64,000 bases of DNA, taken from assembly GCF_032452875.1 (NCBI RefSeq), contig NC_083873.1, positions 73,901,987 through 73,965,986 of the forward strand, written 5' to 3'. The translations under genes were made by a program, and so were the position numbers. This document shows, piece after piece, positions 43,737-55,544 of this stretch (the first letter of the stretch is position 1; each line of letters opens with the position of its first letter). The DNA comes from Bos javanicus (taxonomy: Eukaryota; Chordata; Mammalia; Artiodactyla; Bovidae). The notes beneath the pieces are model-generated. The model made no database searches, was not told the origin of the DNA, and saw nothing but the letters and a program-made list of their open reading frames with translations.

Positions 43737-45470
43737 TGTTGTTGTTGTTGTTCAATTGCTAAGTCGTGTCCAATTTTGTGCAATGCCATGACCTGCAGCA
43801 TGCCAGGTTTACCCAACCTTCATTATGTCCCAGAGTTTGCTCAGCCTCCTGAGCATTGAGTCAGTGATTCCATTCAACCATCTGATCCTCTGTCACCCGA
43901 TTCTCCTCCTAGCCTCTGTCTTTCCCAGGATCAGGTCTTTTCCAGTGAGTCTGCTCTTTGCATCAGGTGGCCAAAGTATTGGAGCTTCAGCCTCACCATC
44001 AGTCCTTCCAATGAATATTCAGGGTTGATTTCCTTTAAGTTTGATTGGTTTGATCTCCTTGCTGTCCAAGGGACTCTCAAGAGTCTTTTCCAGCACCACA
44101 TTTTGAAAGCATCAATTCTTCAGCACTCAACTTTGTGACCCAACTCTCACATCTACATGACTACTAGAAAAACCGTAGCTTTGACTATACAGACCTTTGT
44201 TGGCAAAGTGATGTATCTTCTTTTGAATATTTTGCCTAGGTTTGTCATAGCTTTTCTTCCAAGGAGCAGATGTTTTTTTAATTTTGTCCACAGTAATTTG
44301 GAGTCCAAGAAAACAAAATTTGTCACTGTTTCCACTTTTTCTCCTTACATGGTGCCATGAAGTGATGGTGCGGATGTTATAATCTTAGTTTTTTTGAATG
44401 TTTAGTTTTAAGCCAGCTTTTTCACTCTCCTCTTTCACCTTCATTCAGAGGCTCTTTAGTTTCTCTTCATTTTCTGTCAGTAGAGCGGTATCATCTACAT
44501 ATCAGAGGTTGTTGCTATTTCTCCCAGCAATTGTGATTCCAACTTGTGATTCATCCAACCTAGCATTTTGCACGATGAATTCTGCATGTAAGTTAAACAA
44601 GCAGAGTGACAATATACAGCTTTGACATACTCATTTCCCAGTTTTGAATCAATTCATTGTACCATGTCCAGTTCTAACAATTGCTTCTTGACCTGCATGC
44701 AGGTTTTTCAGGAGACAGGTAAGGTGGTCTGATATTCCCATCTCTCTAAGAATTTTCCAGTTTGTTGTGATGCACACAGTCAAAAGCTTCAGCATTGTCA
44801 ATGAAGCAGAGGTAGATGTTTTTCTGGAATTCCCTTGCTTTCTTTATGATCCAATGGAATTTGGCAATTTGACCTCTGGTTTCTCTGACTTTTCTAAATC
44901 CAGGTTGTACATTTGGAAATTCTTGGTTTGCATGCTGCTAAGCCTAGCTTGAAGGATTTTGAGCATTACCTTGCTAGTATGAGAAATGAGCACAATTGTA
45001 CAGTAGTTTGAACATTCTTTGGCATTGTCTTTCATTGGGATTGGAATGAAAACTGACCTTTTCCAGTCCTGTGGCCACAGCTGAGATTTCCAAATTTGCT
45101 GACATACTGAGTGCAGCACTTTAACAGTATCATATTTTAGGATTTTAAATAGCTCAGCTGGAATTTCATTATCTTCATTAGCTTTGTTCATAGTAATGCT
45201 TCCTAGGGCTTTCCTGGTGACTCATATGGTAAAGAATATGCCTGCAATGCAGAAGACCTGGGTTCCATCCCTGGGTTGGGAGAATCCCCTGGAAGAGAGC
45301 ATGGCAACCCACTCCAGTATTCAAGCCTGGAGAATACCCATGGACAGAGGAGCCTGGTGGGCTGCAGTCAATGGGGTCGTAAAGAGTTGGATATGACTGA
45401 GCAACTAAGCAAACACAAAAAATGCTTCCTAAGGCCCACTTAACTTCACACTCTAGGATCCTCATCTCTC
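43737..45470 (-). mobile_element. BovB LINE, old subfamily, (GTT)n tail
   Basis: The minus-strand copy begins with a (GTT)5-type tail at 43738-43752 and runs through the C-terminal region and reverse transcriptase to about 45470. The active site reads YVDD (44490-44501) rather than YADD, and the codon just upstream has become a stop (TGA at 44502-44504, antisense). Divergence is much higher than in the CTGAA-tailed copies. A Bov-tA SINE splits it at 45206-45420. Confidence 0.9.
45206..45420 (+). mobile_element. Bov-tA SINE nested in BovB, 11-bp TSD
   Basis: A complete Bov-tA runs from gggctttcctggtgactc to gagcaactaagcaaacac. Perfect aatgcttccta duplications at 45195-45205 and 45421-45431 are BovB sequence of the host. 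Confidence 0.95.
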
Positions 45471-45523
45471 AGAGTTTTGTGAAGAACAACTGTGATAATA
45501 ATTGGAAACACTTTTGGCATGCT

Positions 45524-45828
45524 CCAAAATCAGAAATAAGCAAGAAGTGTAATTTTCTTTAATTTTTATAATACAGTGTAAATTTTATTTATTAAAAAAT
45601 GTAATAAATATATATACATGTATATGTTGAATATATAATATGAATATATAATAAGCACATTTATAAAATATACTAAATATAAATAAAGTATATTTATATA
45701 CTTATATAAATATAAAATATATATGTGTTAGTTATATGTTCAATATATACATGTATATATATATATTCACATCATGCTGTATTATAAAAAATAAAGAAAA
45801 TTACACTTCTTGCATATTTCTGGTTTGG
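45524..45828. repeat. 305-bp AT-rich palindrome (long inverted repeat)
   Basis: The outer arms (45524-45576 and 45777-45828) are reverse complements over about 53 bases with roughly three differences, including the shared block gcaagaagtgtaattttctt. Inside, AT-rich sequence continues the symmetry: atatatacatgtatat near 45609-45624 pairs with its image near 45743-45758. Near the centre, aaatatact (45666-45674) pairs with agtatattt (45688-45696). The left arm has about 20 extra bases. It is not part of any family I know. Confidence 0.88.
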
Positions 45829-46128
45829 GAATGAGCCATGCACCTCCTATGAATGTAGTCTATGTTCCCCCTGAGGCGCATCTTACATTACATTTGAACT
45901 ATCAAATATGTCATTGTCTATGTTTGGTTTTTCTCATGTACCTGAAAATGGCAACAAAATTCAGACATTTAACTCATTTTCTCCTGAATGTTTGTATTGG
46001 CTACCAGATGTATTACTTAAATTTAAAAATCAAACCCACAATATCCTCTTCTTTGTAGAGAAAATAAGCTCTTCTAAAATTACAGCTATATCCTTTACAC
46101 AGATTATGTTCAGCTCATGGAACATAAT
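45829..46128. other. Unassigned sequence
   Basis: Two overlapping plus-strand frames (45810-46180) have no recognisable domain. I see no repeat. Confidence 0.45.
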
Positions 46129-46337
46129 CAGTTTAAACCAGAGGGTCCACAACCTTCAGGATCCAATGCCAAAGGATTGAGGGGGAGTTGATGGAATAAT
46201 AATAGAAATAAAGTGCACAGTAAATGTGATGTGCTTCAGTCATCCCGAAACCATCTTCTCTTCCCCCAGCCCATGGAAAAATTGTCTCCCACAAAACTGA
46301 TACCTTGTGGCAAGAAGGTTGGGTACCGCTATATTGA
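46129..46337. mobile_element. DNA-transposon fossil (hAT-like, internally shortened)
   Basis: The ends form a terminal inverted repeat: cagagggtccacaacc on the left and ggttgggtaccgct on the right. Between them are catcccgaaaccatc, catggaaaaattgtctccc and 'tgataccttgtggcaag'. This matches a common old mammalian nonautonomous DNA element that I recall as hAT-type, without being sure of the name. No transposase remains. Confidence 0.5.
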
Positions 46338-46989
46338 AGGATCCTAACTTGAGTCCTCACCCCATCAAGTTGTATTCCACACGTTGTCTATAAATGAGTT
46401 GGCCACATTTATGTCTACTTGTATTAGCTATTCTAACCAGATATTCTGTCAAATTTATACAGTATTCATTTTAAAAAGCACTTCATCAGAAACTTAATAT
46501 GGTTAAATCTTAGGTAGTAATGTATTTTCTAATTCACTTGTAGATTTTTATCAGTTTATATCAAGTTATATAAATTTGCTTAGGCTATAATTTACTTCTG
46601 AAGTCTCACTATCAAAAATCTCTCTCTCTCTCTGATTATATCCTATTCTTCAAGTTCATTCATTAAAGAACCTCTACTACAGTGAATCTTTGATTTCATT
46701 GAGATCTCCAATACATTTATTGGGCACTTTATCATTATTAACTGAAAATCTCTGGTGTTCATTTTTCCTTGCCTAGCCTACAATTCATACTCCATCATTA
46801 TCATTATTTCTTACTTTTATTTCATATCCATAATACACACCTGAAGCTATTAAAGTGATCTAAACCCCAATATCCATTTATTTTCTCACAATCTGTACTA
46901 CAGCCCATAACTGCTTGGTTGACCTGAATCATTTTATATCACACATTTTAAGCAGATCCTCAAGACTACCTAACTCTCTTTTAGTGCTT
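46338..46989. other. Unassigned AT-rich sequence with (TC)n
   Basis: A short (TC)n run lies at about 46616-46634. The rest is not recognised and may include the decayed upstream part of the following L2. Confidence 0.4.
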
Positions 46990-47375
46990 TTTTTTGGGCT
47001 CATGTTTTCATGCCATGATGTATTCCTTCTTCCTTTTAACTCTAAACTTCATCACCTTTAATCTGGGCTGAGTATTCATCTTTTAACTCACTGAGAAAGC
47101 AGAAGTTACCAGAAACCATTTCATTCAACATTCCACCACCAAAACTACAGATTTGTCAATTCCACACCCAAAATTGCTCCTTCCTATCCTTTCCTTAGCA
47201 AGTACTATTGATTATATCTCTGAAAAATGTATTGATTACATATTTGAATTGTTTTGGAAATATCTGTCAATTTTTAGATTCCTTTACTATGTGATTGATC
47301 TTTATCTTCAGTTGCTGTTAGCTATTATTTGAATTACAAGCAATACCTCCTGTCCATTTGCTTCAACTTCTTCTC

Positions 47376-47583
47376 TGTGTGTGTTAATTGCTCAGTCGTG
47401 TCCAACTCTTTGCGACCCTCTGAACTGTAGCCCACCAGGCTTCTCTGTCAATGGAATTATCCAGGCAACATACTAAAGTGGATTGCCATTCCCTCTCCAG
47501 AAGATCTTCCTGACCCAGGGATCCAATGCTGGTCTCCTGCGTCACAGGCAGATTCTTTACCATTTGAGTTACAAGGAAGTCCT
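47376..47583 (-). mobile_element. Bov-tA SINE
   Basis: This minus-strand copy lies in L2 and runs from gtgtgtgttaattgctcag to the reversed head taccatttgagttacaagg. It is moderately diverged. Confidence 0.88.
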
Positions 47584-47808
47584 CTTTTCTATATGACAGT
47601 AAACGTGATCTTTTAAAATGTGAGTTGGGTCACAGTGTTTTACTACTTAAAAGTTTTACTTCCCAAAGCTCTCAAAAAAAAATTTCACACTCTTACTGTG
47701 ATCTATGCAGTTGGGCATGATTCACCTTTGTTGAATCAGTAAACTCACTTTACTGTTGTACCCTTCTGAAAGCTATTTTTACTTATTTTTGTGGAGATGT
47801 ACATGTTG

Positions 47809-48034
47809 GGGGGCTTCCCAGGTGACACTAGTGATAAAATCCCACCTGCCATTTCAGGAGACATAAGAGACATGGGTTCAATCCCTGAGTCAGGGAGATC
47901 CCCTAGAGGAGGGCACAGCAACCCACTTCAGTATACTTGCCTGGAGAATCCCATGGACAGAGGAGCATGACAGTCTATGGTCCATACAGTTGCCAAGAGG
48001 TGGACATGACCGAGCGACTTGGCACACACACATT
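47809..48034 (+). mobile_element. Bov-tA SINE with perfect 9-bp TSD
   Basis: The head gggcttcccaggtgacac and the BovA unit are followed by the tail ggcacacacacattt. Duplicated tacatgttg lies at 47800-47808 and 48035-48043. Confidence 0.92.
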
Positions 48035-48305
48035 TACATGTTGCACTCATGTTCCCACTCAATGTCCCCACGCTTTCCTCTTCATCTGGTTGCTTCCTTT
48101 TCATTTTTAAGTCTTATCTTACATGACATATGCTCAAAGATATTCTCCCTGAGCACTTTATTTAAAGTAGTTTTTCCCTTGGTGATCTCTTGTCTTTCTA
48201 ATGTTTTATTAGCTCTTATTCATACTAAAAGTATTTTCTTCATTCTTTTCTTTTTGTCTGTCTACTAAAGTGTACAATTCCATAAGGTCATGTACTCTTT
48301 CTTCT

Positions 48306-48581
48306 TCTGCTGCTGCGGCTAAGTCGCTTCAGTTGTGTCCAACTCTGTGCAACCCCATAGATGGCAGCCCACCAGGATCCCCCATCCCTGGGATTCTCCA
48401 GGCAAGAACACTGGAGTGGGTTACCATTTCCTCCTCCAATGCATGAAAATGAAAAGTGAAAGTGAAGTCTCTCACTTGTCTCCAACTCTTAGCAACCCCA
48501 TGGACTGCAGCCCACCAGGCTCCTCTGTCCATGGGATTTTCCAGGCAAGAGTACTGGAGTGGGATGCCATTGCCTTCTCCG
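48306..48581 (-). mobile_element. Bov-A2 SINE with perfect 12-bp TSD
   Basis: The minus-strand dimer starts with the (CTG)n tail and ends at gccattgccttctcc. Both sides read actctttcttct (48294-48305 and 48582-48593). This is the only Bov-A2 in the window on the minus strand. Confidence 0.94.
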
Positions 48582-48709
48582 ACTCTTTCTTCTAGTTTAG
48601 CACTTTTTCTCCAATATCTTTAATGGGGTCTGTCATACTGTGGATGGTCAGTAAATTTATTTTTTGACTGAATTGCTCCTCATCAAAAGTAGTAACTCTT
48701 ATTTGTAGT

Positions 48710-48910
48710 GTGTGCATGCACGCTAAGTAAGACTCTATGGACTATAGCCTGCCAGGCTCTTCTGTCTATGGGATTCTACAGGCAAGAATGGTGGAGTGGG
48801 TTGCCATGCCCTCCTCCAGGGGATCTTCCCAACCCAGGGATTGAACCCATGTGTCCTGTAGCTCTTGAATTGCAGGCAGATTCTTTACCTCTGAGCCACC
48901 GGAGAAGTCC
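48710..48910 (-). mobile_element. Bov-tA SINE with perfect 12-bp TSD
   Basis: This long-tailed subfamily copy runs from gtgtgcatgcacgctaag to the reversed head agccaccggagaagtcc. Duplicated cttatttgtagt lies at 48698-48709 and 48911-48922. Confidence 0.93.
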
Positions 48911-49136
48911 CTTATTTGTAGTAACTTTTGCTAATTTACCTTTGCTTTCCAAACATTGCTATCAGAATTGTGGCCTAATTACAAATTTTTAATTTGCAAT
49001 TTGACATATTTGAAGTTTGTATACACTTTCTTCCATTTGGAGGTTGAGTGGTATTAAGAAAACTCCCTAAACAGGTGCTTGATTTTCTCTAATACATAAT
49101 TCTAGACTTTATCATGGTCAATGCTCTGGTTCTCTA

Positions 49137-49640
49137 TTATAGCATAATAAACTATCACCAAGTTTAAAAGCTTCAAACAGCATCTATTTTGTTATTCTTT
49201 TTTTTGTTGTTGTTGTTATTCTTTATACTTGTGGATCCAAGATAGGCAGAGCACACAGGGAAAGACTTGTTTCTACTCCACAATATATAGCATCTCCGTT
49301 GGGGTAAGTCAAACAACTCGGGGCTGGAACAGTTGGGGACTGGCTAGATATCTCTTCATATTATCTCAGGGTTTCTTTTTTGTTGTTGTTTTTTCTACAT
49401 CATTTTCTATCTTGGTGTCCTCAGAATCATAGCCTTATGATAGGTGGACTTCTTACCCGGGCAGCTCAGAATTCCAGGAGCAAGTATTCTGAGAGAGGAA
49501 GAAGACAATGTCAGTCTCTTGAAGCTAGGATCTGAAAGCAGATATAGAATCACTTCCTCTGTATGCTATTTGTCAGAGCAACCACAGACCTGCCAACATT
49601 CAAGAGGAGCACGCTTCTTTGTAGCTATTTTAATCAACCA
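49137..49640. mobile_element. Old LTR-like repeat
   Basis: Characteristic phrases: agcataataaactatcacc aagttta, 'ctttatacttgtggatcc', gataggcagagcacacaggg, cttgtttctactcc, tggctagatatctcttc. I take it as an ERVL/MaLR-type LTR remnant. T-rich (TTG)n runs lie near 49198-49220 and 49376-49394. No viral gene is present. Confidence 0.45.
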
Positions 49641-51134
49641 AAATAAGAGGCTGAGTTTTAAGTGCAAGTAGGAAGACACTATTAAAAAATAAACAAGAGA
49701 AGGGCAAATCTTTCTTAATGGTGTTTTTAAAAACACAATGGCCATTTCTGCCAATTTATAATTGATAATTTATTCCTTTCGAAGATGAAGCCTATAGCGT
49801 ATTAGCCTCATATTCTTTATTGAATGCTTATTCATTCCAGTTTTGGTGTTTCAAATGCTGGCAATTACTTATATATATCAGTGTACTTTTATGTCATAAA
49901 AGTATAGAAATATGTATAATAATAATTCGGCTGACCCAATGGAACACCTTTAAGCTTCTCTTTTTTCTTAATTCCCATCTTTTGGTAATAGAAATGTTCG
50001 TTCATGGTGTGGTTGTGGTTTTTGTAGTTGCTATTCTTTGTGGTCATTGTTATTTACTCTTCTTTGCTTTTGACACTGAGAAAGGTGGAAGGGAGGAATC
50101 TCAAATATTCCAAATACAAGAAGAGAAACCTATGCTTTGAGCAACATATGGGTACTTTAAGCTTTTAAATATTTCATTTTACTTAGTAAATATTTCATTT
50201 ACTTTCATTGTCACAACAAAGCTATCACACCAAATCCTCCTTATATAATTGAAAAAAAAGTGTTTAATATGCGTTAATGAAATTGCATATTAGGTTAAGA
50301 GACATAGCCATAGTGAAGACAGAAGGCCATTCATTGAATTTATACTGACATTTTTACTGACAACATTAGTCTGGGCCATGATCCTGACTCTGCAGGTACA
50401 AAGATTTTAACTTCTACACAAATGTTAGATTAGTGGATCTCTAAATTTCCTATTGGTTGTAAAACTCCATAAAGATATACATTCTTGAAAGAGATAAAAT
50501 GTCTTTTGAAGACTGGCAGAAAACAAATTTTATCAGTTAATTGAGTTATTTAAATAGATGGCAAATTAGAAAGCAGGACTTTTGTTGGAAATTCCTTGAT
50601 TATAATTTGCTTTTACTTATCCCCGGAAATAACTTTTCCTGTCTCTTGAAATTACTCTTTGGTCCTGATTTACCTTCTGAACCATATTTCCTTTTTCATG
50701 AAAGTTAGCATGTGTTTACAGCCAAATAGCTTTTTTTTTTTTTTTAATCTATTTCCTGTCAGAATTTTGGATGTCCATAGGATTCTGTTCATTTTGTACT
50801 ATTTCTTTCAGTTCAAGCTGGTACCTTGCTGAATATGAAAATCTTTGTAGATATCCTGTGAATATTTTTTTGTCACCACATTTGACAACAACAAAAAATA
50901 AAAATACCAGTAGATTTCTTCAAAACAAGCACTTTGCTAACATATTTCTCCTGAGTAATAATGTCCTTATATTTCTTAGGAGGCCTATTATTTATTTAGA
51001 GAATTGTACTTTTAAAAACTTTAAATGATCTTTTGTCTGACTAAACAATCCTTTTGGGTGCTATTTTTATCTTTTTAAGGTTTTAACAAAATGTTTTGTA
51101 GGCATACCATTGGTTTCATTTTTAGACCATGAGA
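49641..51134. other. Unassigned AT-rich sequence
   Basis: I recognise no repeat family or gene over 1.5 kb. A poly-T tract lies at about 50731-50746. The 106-codon frame at 49820-50140 is hydrophobic by T-richness and has no known domain. Confidence 0.45.
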
Positions 51135-51605
51135 TTGTATTAACTATCTGTTGTTTAATAAGAAATTATCCACAAATTAGTTACTTAAAGCAAATATTTA
51201 TTGTTTCATTAAGGTTTTGAATATCAGAACCCCAAGAGTGGCTTACCTGGGTGGTTCTGACCAAGCTCTTTCATGATGTTGCAGTTAAGCTGTTAGTGGG
51301 GTAGCTGTTATCTGACAGCTGAAGGATAGACATTCACAATGACAACCATGGAAGTTGGCAGGGGCTTCGGTTCCTTCCTTTGAAGGCCTCTTCATGTAGT
51401 TGGCTTCTTCCAGAATAAGTGATCAAAAGAGAGAACAACATGACACACTATTTCTTGTAGCCTTGTGGACTTGGAATTTGAGACCATTAATTCTCCTTCA
51501 TTCTACCAGTTAGAAGTGAGAGCCTAGGTCCAGCCAATGCTCAACACAAAGGCATGGGTATCAGGAGTGGGGGTCTCTGTGAGTCAACTTGGAGGCAGAC
51601 TACCA
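51135..51605. mobile_element. Old LTR-like repeat
   Basis: The order of phrases fits the same broad family as at 5.7 and 49.1 kb: gtattaactatctgttg, attagttacttaaagc, 'catgatgttgcagttaagc', ggcaggggcttcggttcc, ttctaccagttagaagtg, ctaggtccagccaatgctc, gaggcagactaccata. It is a probable solo LTR with no internal region. Confidence 0.5.
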
Positions 51606-52830
51606 TAATGCATTTCATCAATTTTGGATAATTCTTGGGCAGTACCATCTCAAGTTTTACTGCTGCTCTGTTATTACTCATATCTCTTCATACAACTCCA
51701 AACACACTTATTATATCTTTTCATCATGGGTTTTTTCCCTCTGTTTTCAACATCATTTTTTTGCTTTGTGCTTTATTTAATCTCTGTTCATTCTATTGAC
51801 CTGTATTCTAGTTTTTCAATTATCTTTTCTGCTCAGTCTAGTTGGATGTTAAGTCTATCTACTGAATTTTAATTTCAACCATTGCATTTTTTAGCTATAT
51901 GAGTCACCTTTTGTTATTTGTTTTTACTTCTGCTCTTTGTGATTTTTTTTATTTTGAATTTTCTTTTAATAAACATGCTAATCCTTGGGATTTAAAATTT
52001 GTTATCTATTATTTTCTCTATCTCTACTTTTTATAATTTTGATATTTTGAATTTTGTCTCCTTATGTTATAGGTAAGTTTTAGCCTACATGCTGGATATT
52101 GTGTATTAAACATAATACAGACTCTGCATAATAATATCCTCTTTCAGAAAGGATTTCATCTTCTTCCAGTAATTAGGATAAGGGCATATCACCCTCTTAA
52201 CCAATGATGATAAATTTCCAGTTTGCTTTTTTTTTTCCCTCAGGGCATTATATTTGTAAGGTTGAACTGAAAGGCTGGGATATTTACTTGGCCTCTTATA
52301 CTGGAAAAAACCTTAAATGCTAACTTGCATCTCTTTAATGTGATAAGACTGTTGAAGTATCTGCTTAGCTTTAGAAACTGCTGTAGATTGGTCATTTACA
52401 AATATTACCCTAAGAATGAGAATCTTTGGCATATAAAATTTATAAAAATAAATTGCATTCAAAATATTGGACTTCATTCTGGTTCCCTTTCCTCTGCATC
52501 TTGACCCATGAAGTCATCCTTATTTATTAGACCTCAGTGACAGACAGTTTCTGTCTGCTCAGCCCAGTGAGACTGTCACAAACTCTGGACCACTGTGTGC
52601 TTTTGCTCTTTGATCCCAAACAGTAAATAATAAAATTTCAAGCCTGGGAATAGGTGGAAATTTAGCACTCACATCTGTGTATTTCCTGTCCTTCAAAGTA
52701 TTCTCTCTCAAACGTTGGCTATCATGTTTAATTCTTAATGCCTTCAAACACTGTTTTTGTATTTTAGCCAGATTTTATAGCTGTTATTAGTGGGGGATTT
52801 AGTCTAATGACACTTATTTTTTCTCTGCCA
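51606..52830 (-). mobile_element. Old L1 3' region, antisense
   Basis: Antisense phrases of an L1M-type 3' end: attctattgacctgtattc, tgttaagtctatctactg, catgctggatattgtgtatt, gatatttacttggcctc, 'cctctgcatcttgaccc', ctgcttagctttag, tttttgtattttagccag. No frame is left. The minus-strand frame at 52559-52747 is not coding. Confidence 0.65.
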
Positions 52831-52896
52831 AGAGTGAAATCACATCTAGTTATTGCAACCTATATGCATATTTAGTACACAGCTATGTAGTTCAGA

Positions 52897-53171
52897 TGGA
52901 GATGGCAATGGCACCCCACTCCAGTACTCTTGCCTGGAAAATCCCATGGACAGAGGAGCCTGGTAGGCTGTAGTCCATGGGGTCGCTAAGAGTTGGACAC
53001 AGCTGAATGACTTCACTTTCACTTTTCACTTTCATGCATTGGAGAAGGAAATGGCAACCCACTCCAGTGTTCTTGCCTGGAGAATCCCAGGGTCGGGGGA
53101 GCCTGGTGGGCTGCCGTCTATGGGGTTGCACAGAGTCGGACACGACCGAAGCGACTTAGCAGCAGCAGCAG
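52897..53171 (+). mobile_element. Bov-A2 SINE with perfect 13-bp TSD
   Basis: The dimer runs from tggagatggcaatggcacc to the (CAG)n end. Both flanks read tatgtagttcaga (52884-52896 and 53172-53184). It is close to the consensus I remember and therefore young. Confidence 0.95.
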
Positions 53172-53184
53172 TATGTAGTTCAGA

Positions 53185-53879
53185 AGTCCAGATATGGCTA
53201 TGGTTCTATATAGGATATACTGGAAACCAGAGGATAGATATACTGGTTAAGAGAACATCCTGATACAATCCAGATAAAAAACAGATGAATATTTTTTTTC
53301 TGATAGTGGAAAATTCGTTCTTCTGATGTCTGCCATGTCAATTGAGCTAAAGTCCAATTGTGCTAAAACAGTATAAAGACCACAAAATAGAAGATTAATT
53401 CTATTTTCCTAAAGAAGATTTTGCTTGGAACTATTAAAACCCAAAGGAGATATATATTTCATTGAGATGAATGCATAATGTCTATTGAATGCAAAAAGTT
53501 AAAACCGTATTATGTCTACGGTTCTGAACACTTTAGCCAAGAGAGGATGTAATCTTATTTATAAATTCTTGCTTTGAACTGCATTTAACTTTCTCAAAAG
53601 TATATTTAGGCATAAAACCTTCTGTGATTTCCTGAAAATAGTTTTACTTTTGGTTCTGGCTTTCTTAAGCACAAAGGTTAGATTATTTAAATTTGTTTAT
53701 ATAACAAAGAACTAATGTGATAACATAATAAGGCTTGGAGAAGTAAAGTTATATTTGAAAATGGCAAATATGCTTTAGGAAAACATTTTTACACTCAAGA
53801 TGTTATTTTATATTAAAATACTTATAATGCCATATCATTTAAAAATGGATTATTAATTATCAAACCTGAAATTTGTTGG
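53185..53879. other. Unassigned AT-rich sequence
   Basis: Nothing is recognised. Confidence 0.5.
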
Positions 53880-54415
53880 CACATTTAACTGAAACTCCAC
53901 TCCCCTTCCATGAAACTCTGAAAAAAAAACCTAAATACGTTAAAATGTCCTGCAAAGTCATGCATGTTTCTAGTCCTCATAACACAGATGAAATTACCAA
54001 CTTTTCCAAATTCATCTCCTATCTCTACCTAACTGCTTCCTTCTCTTCAGCCACTGGAATTATGCTATTCTTTCAAATTGTCAAGTTATTCTCACCTAAA
54101 TAGTTTTGTTCTTACTTTCTTAAGTTGAAGAGCTCCTCCAGATTTTTAAATGACTTTCTCAATTGTTTCACTTGTCTTTCCTTGATTTTTACATTTTCAG
54201 ACTCTATCCTCTCATTAGTCTAACAATAATATAATATTACTCTGTTCTTTCTTCCAGATTGCTTTTTTTAAGTAGCTACTAACATTATGTGTTTGCTATT
54301 TTACTTGCTCAATACTCTTTTTTCCCACTAAAGTGTCAATTCCATGAGAAGTTGTATTATCAGCACAAATATTAAAAGAGTAAGTAGTTGCTATTTATTA
54401 TTGAATAAAGGACTC
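53880..54415 (+). mobile_element. L2 LINE 3' end
   Basis: Plus-strand L2 3' end traces: gaagagctcctccag, gactctatcctctcattag, cccactaaagtgtcaattcc atgag, and the terminal gctatttattattgaataaa. It is strongly diverged. Confidence 0.55.
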
Positions 54416-54634
54416 CCAGGCTCCTCACATACACACACAAATAGAAAAAGACAGGATGTAGCTATTAAAATAGCATTTATAGAAATAATTATCTGTCAAA
54501 AACATCATGTTTCTATTGAATTCTTACTAATAATTTCCTTGAGAAGCAAAGTGATAAATTTGATCCCATCTTTAAAGATGTTTTGGCTCTCTGGACTGAA
54601 AATCAAAGAATTTGGATTCTAGTGATGAAACACA

Positions 54635-54870
54635 GCTAGTAGTTAAGTATGTGTTCCTTGGAGGGTGACAGACATGGATTCAAATCCCAGGTTTATCTTT
54701 TGTAGCTGCTTTTGGGCAATATCGGAAAAGTTGCTCTCTACACCTGTTTCTTGTCAATACAGTGACATGACTATAATTATAATACTTCAGACAGAGAGGA
54801 ATAAACTATGTACAATCTAAAACAGAATGATGAAGCTATAAAATGTAGCTATTATTTTCACTATTCTTAT
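54635..54870 (+). mobile_element. MIR SINE
   Basis: MIR order: tggattcaaatcccagg, 'ttttgggcaatatcgg' for the core, ctctacacctgtttcttg, acagtgacatgactataat, and the 3' tagctattattttcac. Confidence 0.7.
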
Positions 54871-55191
54871 TTCATGAGTTACAGGCTATGAATGACCTCT
54901 TATGTCTCTGAGCCTCACTTTTCTTGCCTTCAAAGAACAGCACTCGCAAAACTTACAAATGTTTTTCTCTTTGAAGGCAGAGAATAGTTAGTGGTTGTTT
55001 TCACTCTTTTAGACTGTCTCAATGCTGAAAAGCAATAATTAAGTCTATTCAGTTCTCTCTTTTCCAAAATAAGTAAACAGTCTCCAAGATTTTAATACCC
55101 TCAAGGTTGCCTTTTTTTTTTTTTTTCTCAGTCAGATACTGGCTTAATGAAGAGTATTAGACATCTCTCTGCTATTATTAAAGAGAACTAC
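54871..55191. other. Unassigned sequence with poly-T
   Basis: A pure T-run lies at about 55111-55127. The rest is not recognised. Confidence 0.45.
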
Positions 55192-55201
55192 CAAACAAAC
55201 A

Positions 55202-55475
55202 TGGAGAAGGCAATGGCAGCCCACTCCAGTACTCTTGCCTGGAAAATCCCATGGACTGCGGAGCCTGGTGGACTGCAGTTCATGGGATCACTAAGAGTCA
55301 GACAGGCTGAGCGACTTCACTTTCACTTTTCACTTTCTTGCATTGGAGAAGAAAATGGCAACCCACTCCAGTGTTCTTGCCTGGAGAATCCCAGGGATGG
55401 CAGAGCCTGGTGGGTTTCCATCTATGGGGTTGCACAGAGTAAGACAGGACTGAAGTGACTTAGCAGCAGCAGCAT
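55202..55475 (+). mobile_element. Bov-A2 SINE with perfect 10-bp TSD
   Basis: The dimer runs from tggagaaggcaatggcagc to the (CAG)n end. The flanks read caaacaaaca at 55192-55201 and 55476-55485. Confidence 0.94.
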
Positions 55476-55544
55476 CAAACAAACAGCTCCTAGGTACTGT
55501 GTCATTTCCTTGCCATGTACATGGGCCATTGTTAGTGGGAATAG

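Larger units (their letters stand above)
46990..48697 (+). mobile_element. L2 LINE 3' part, split by three SINEs
   Basis: The plus-strand L2 order is visible across the gaps: gattacaagcaatacctcc, then gtgatcttttaaaatgtgag, cccaaagctctcaaaaaa, 'ttccttttcatttttaagtc', tattctccctgagcac, tctttttgtctgtctacta, ataaggtcatgtac, and 'gtggatggtcagtaaattta' with a tttgactgaattg end. No frame survives. SINEs occupy 47376-47583, 47809-48034 and 48306-48581. Confidence 0.65.

Noticed and set aside
5736..51605. Possible endogenous retrovirus proviruses
   Set aside because: Only LTR-like remnants are visible (4541-4790, 5736-6185, 31796-32240, 49137-49640, 51135-51605). No gag, pol or env reading frame was found between or beside them.
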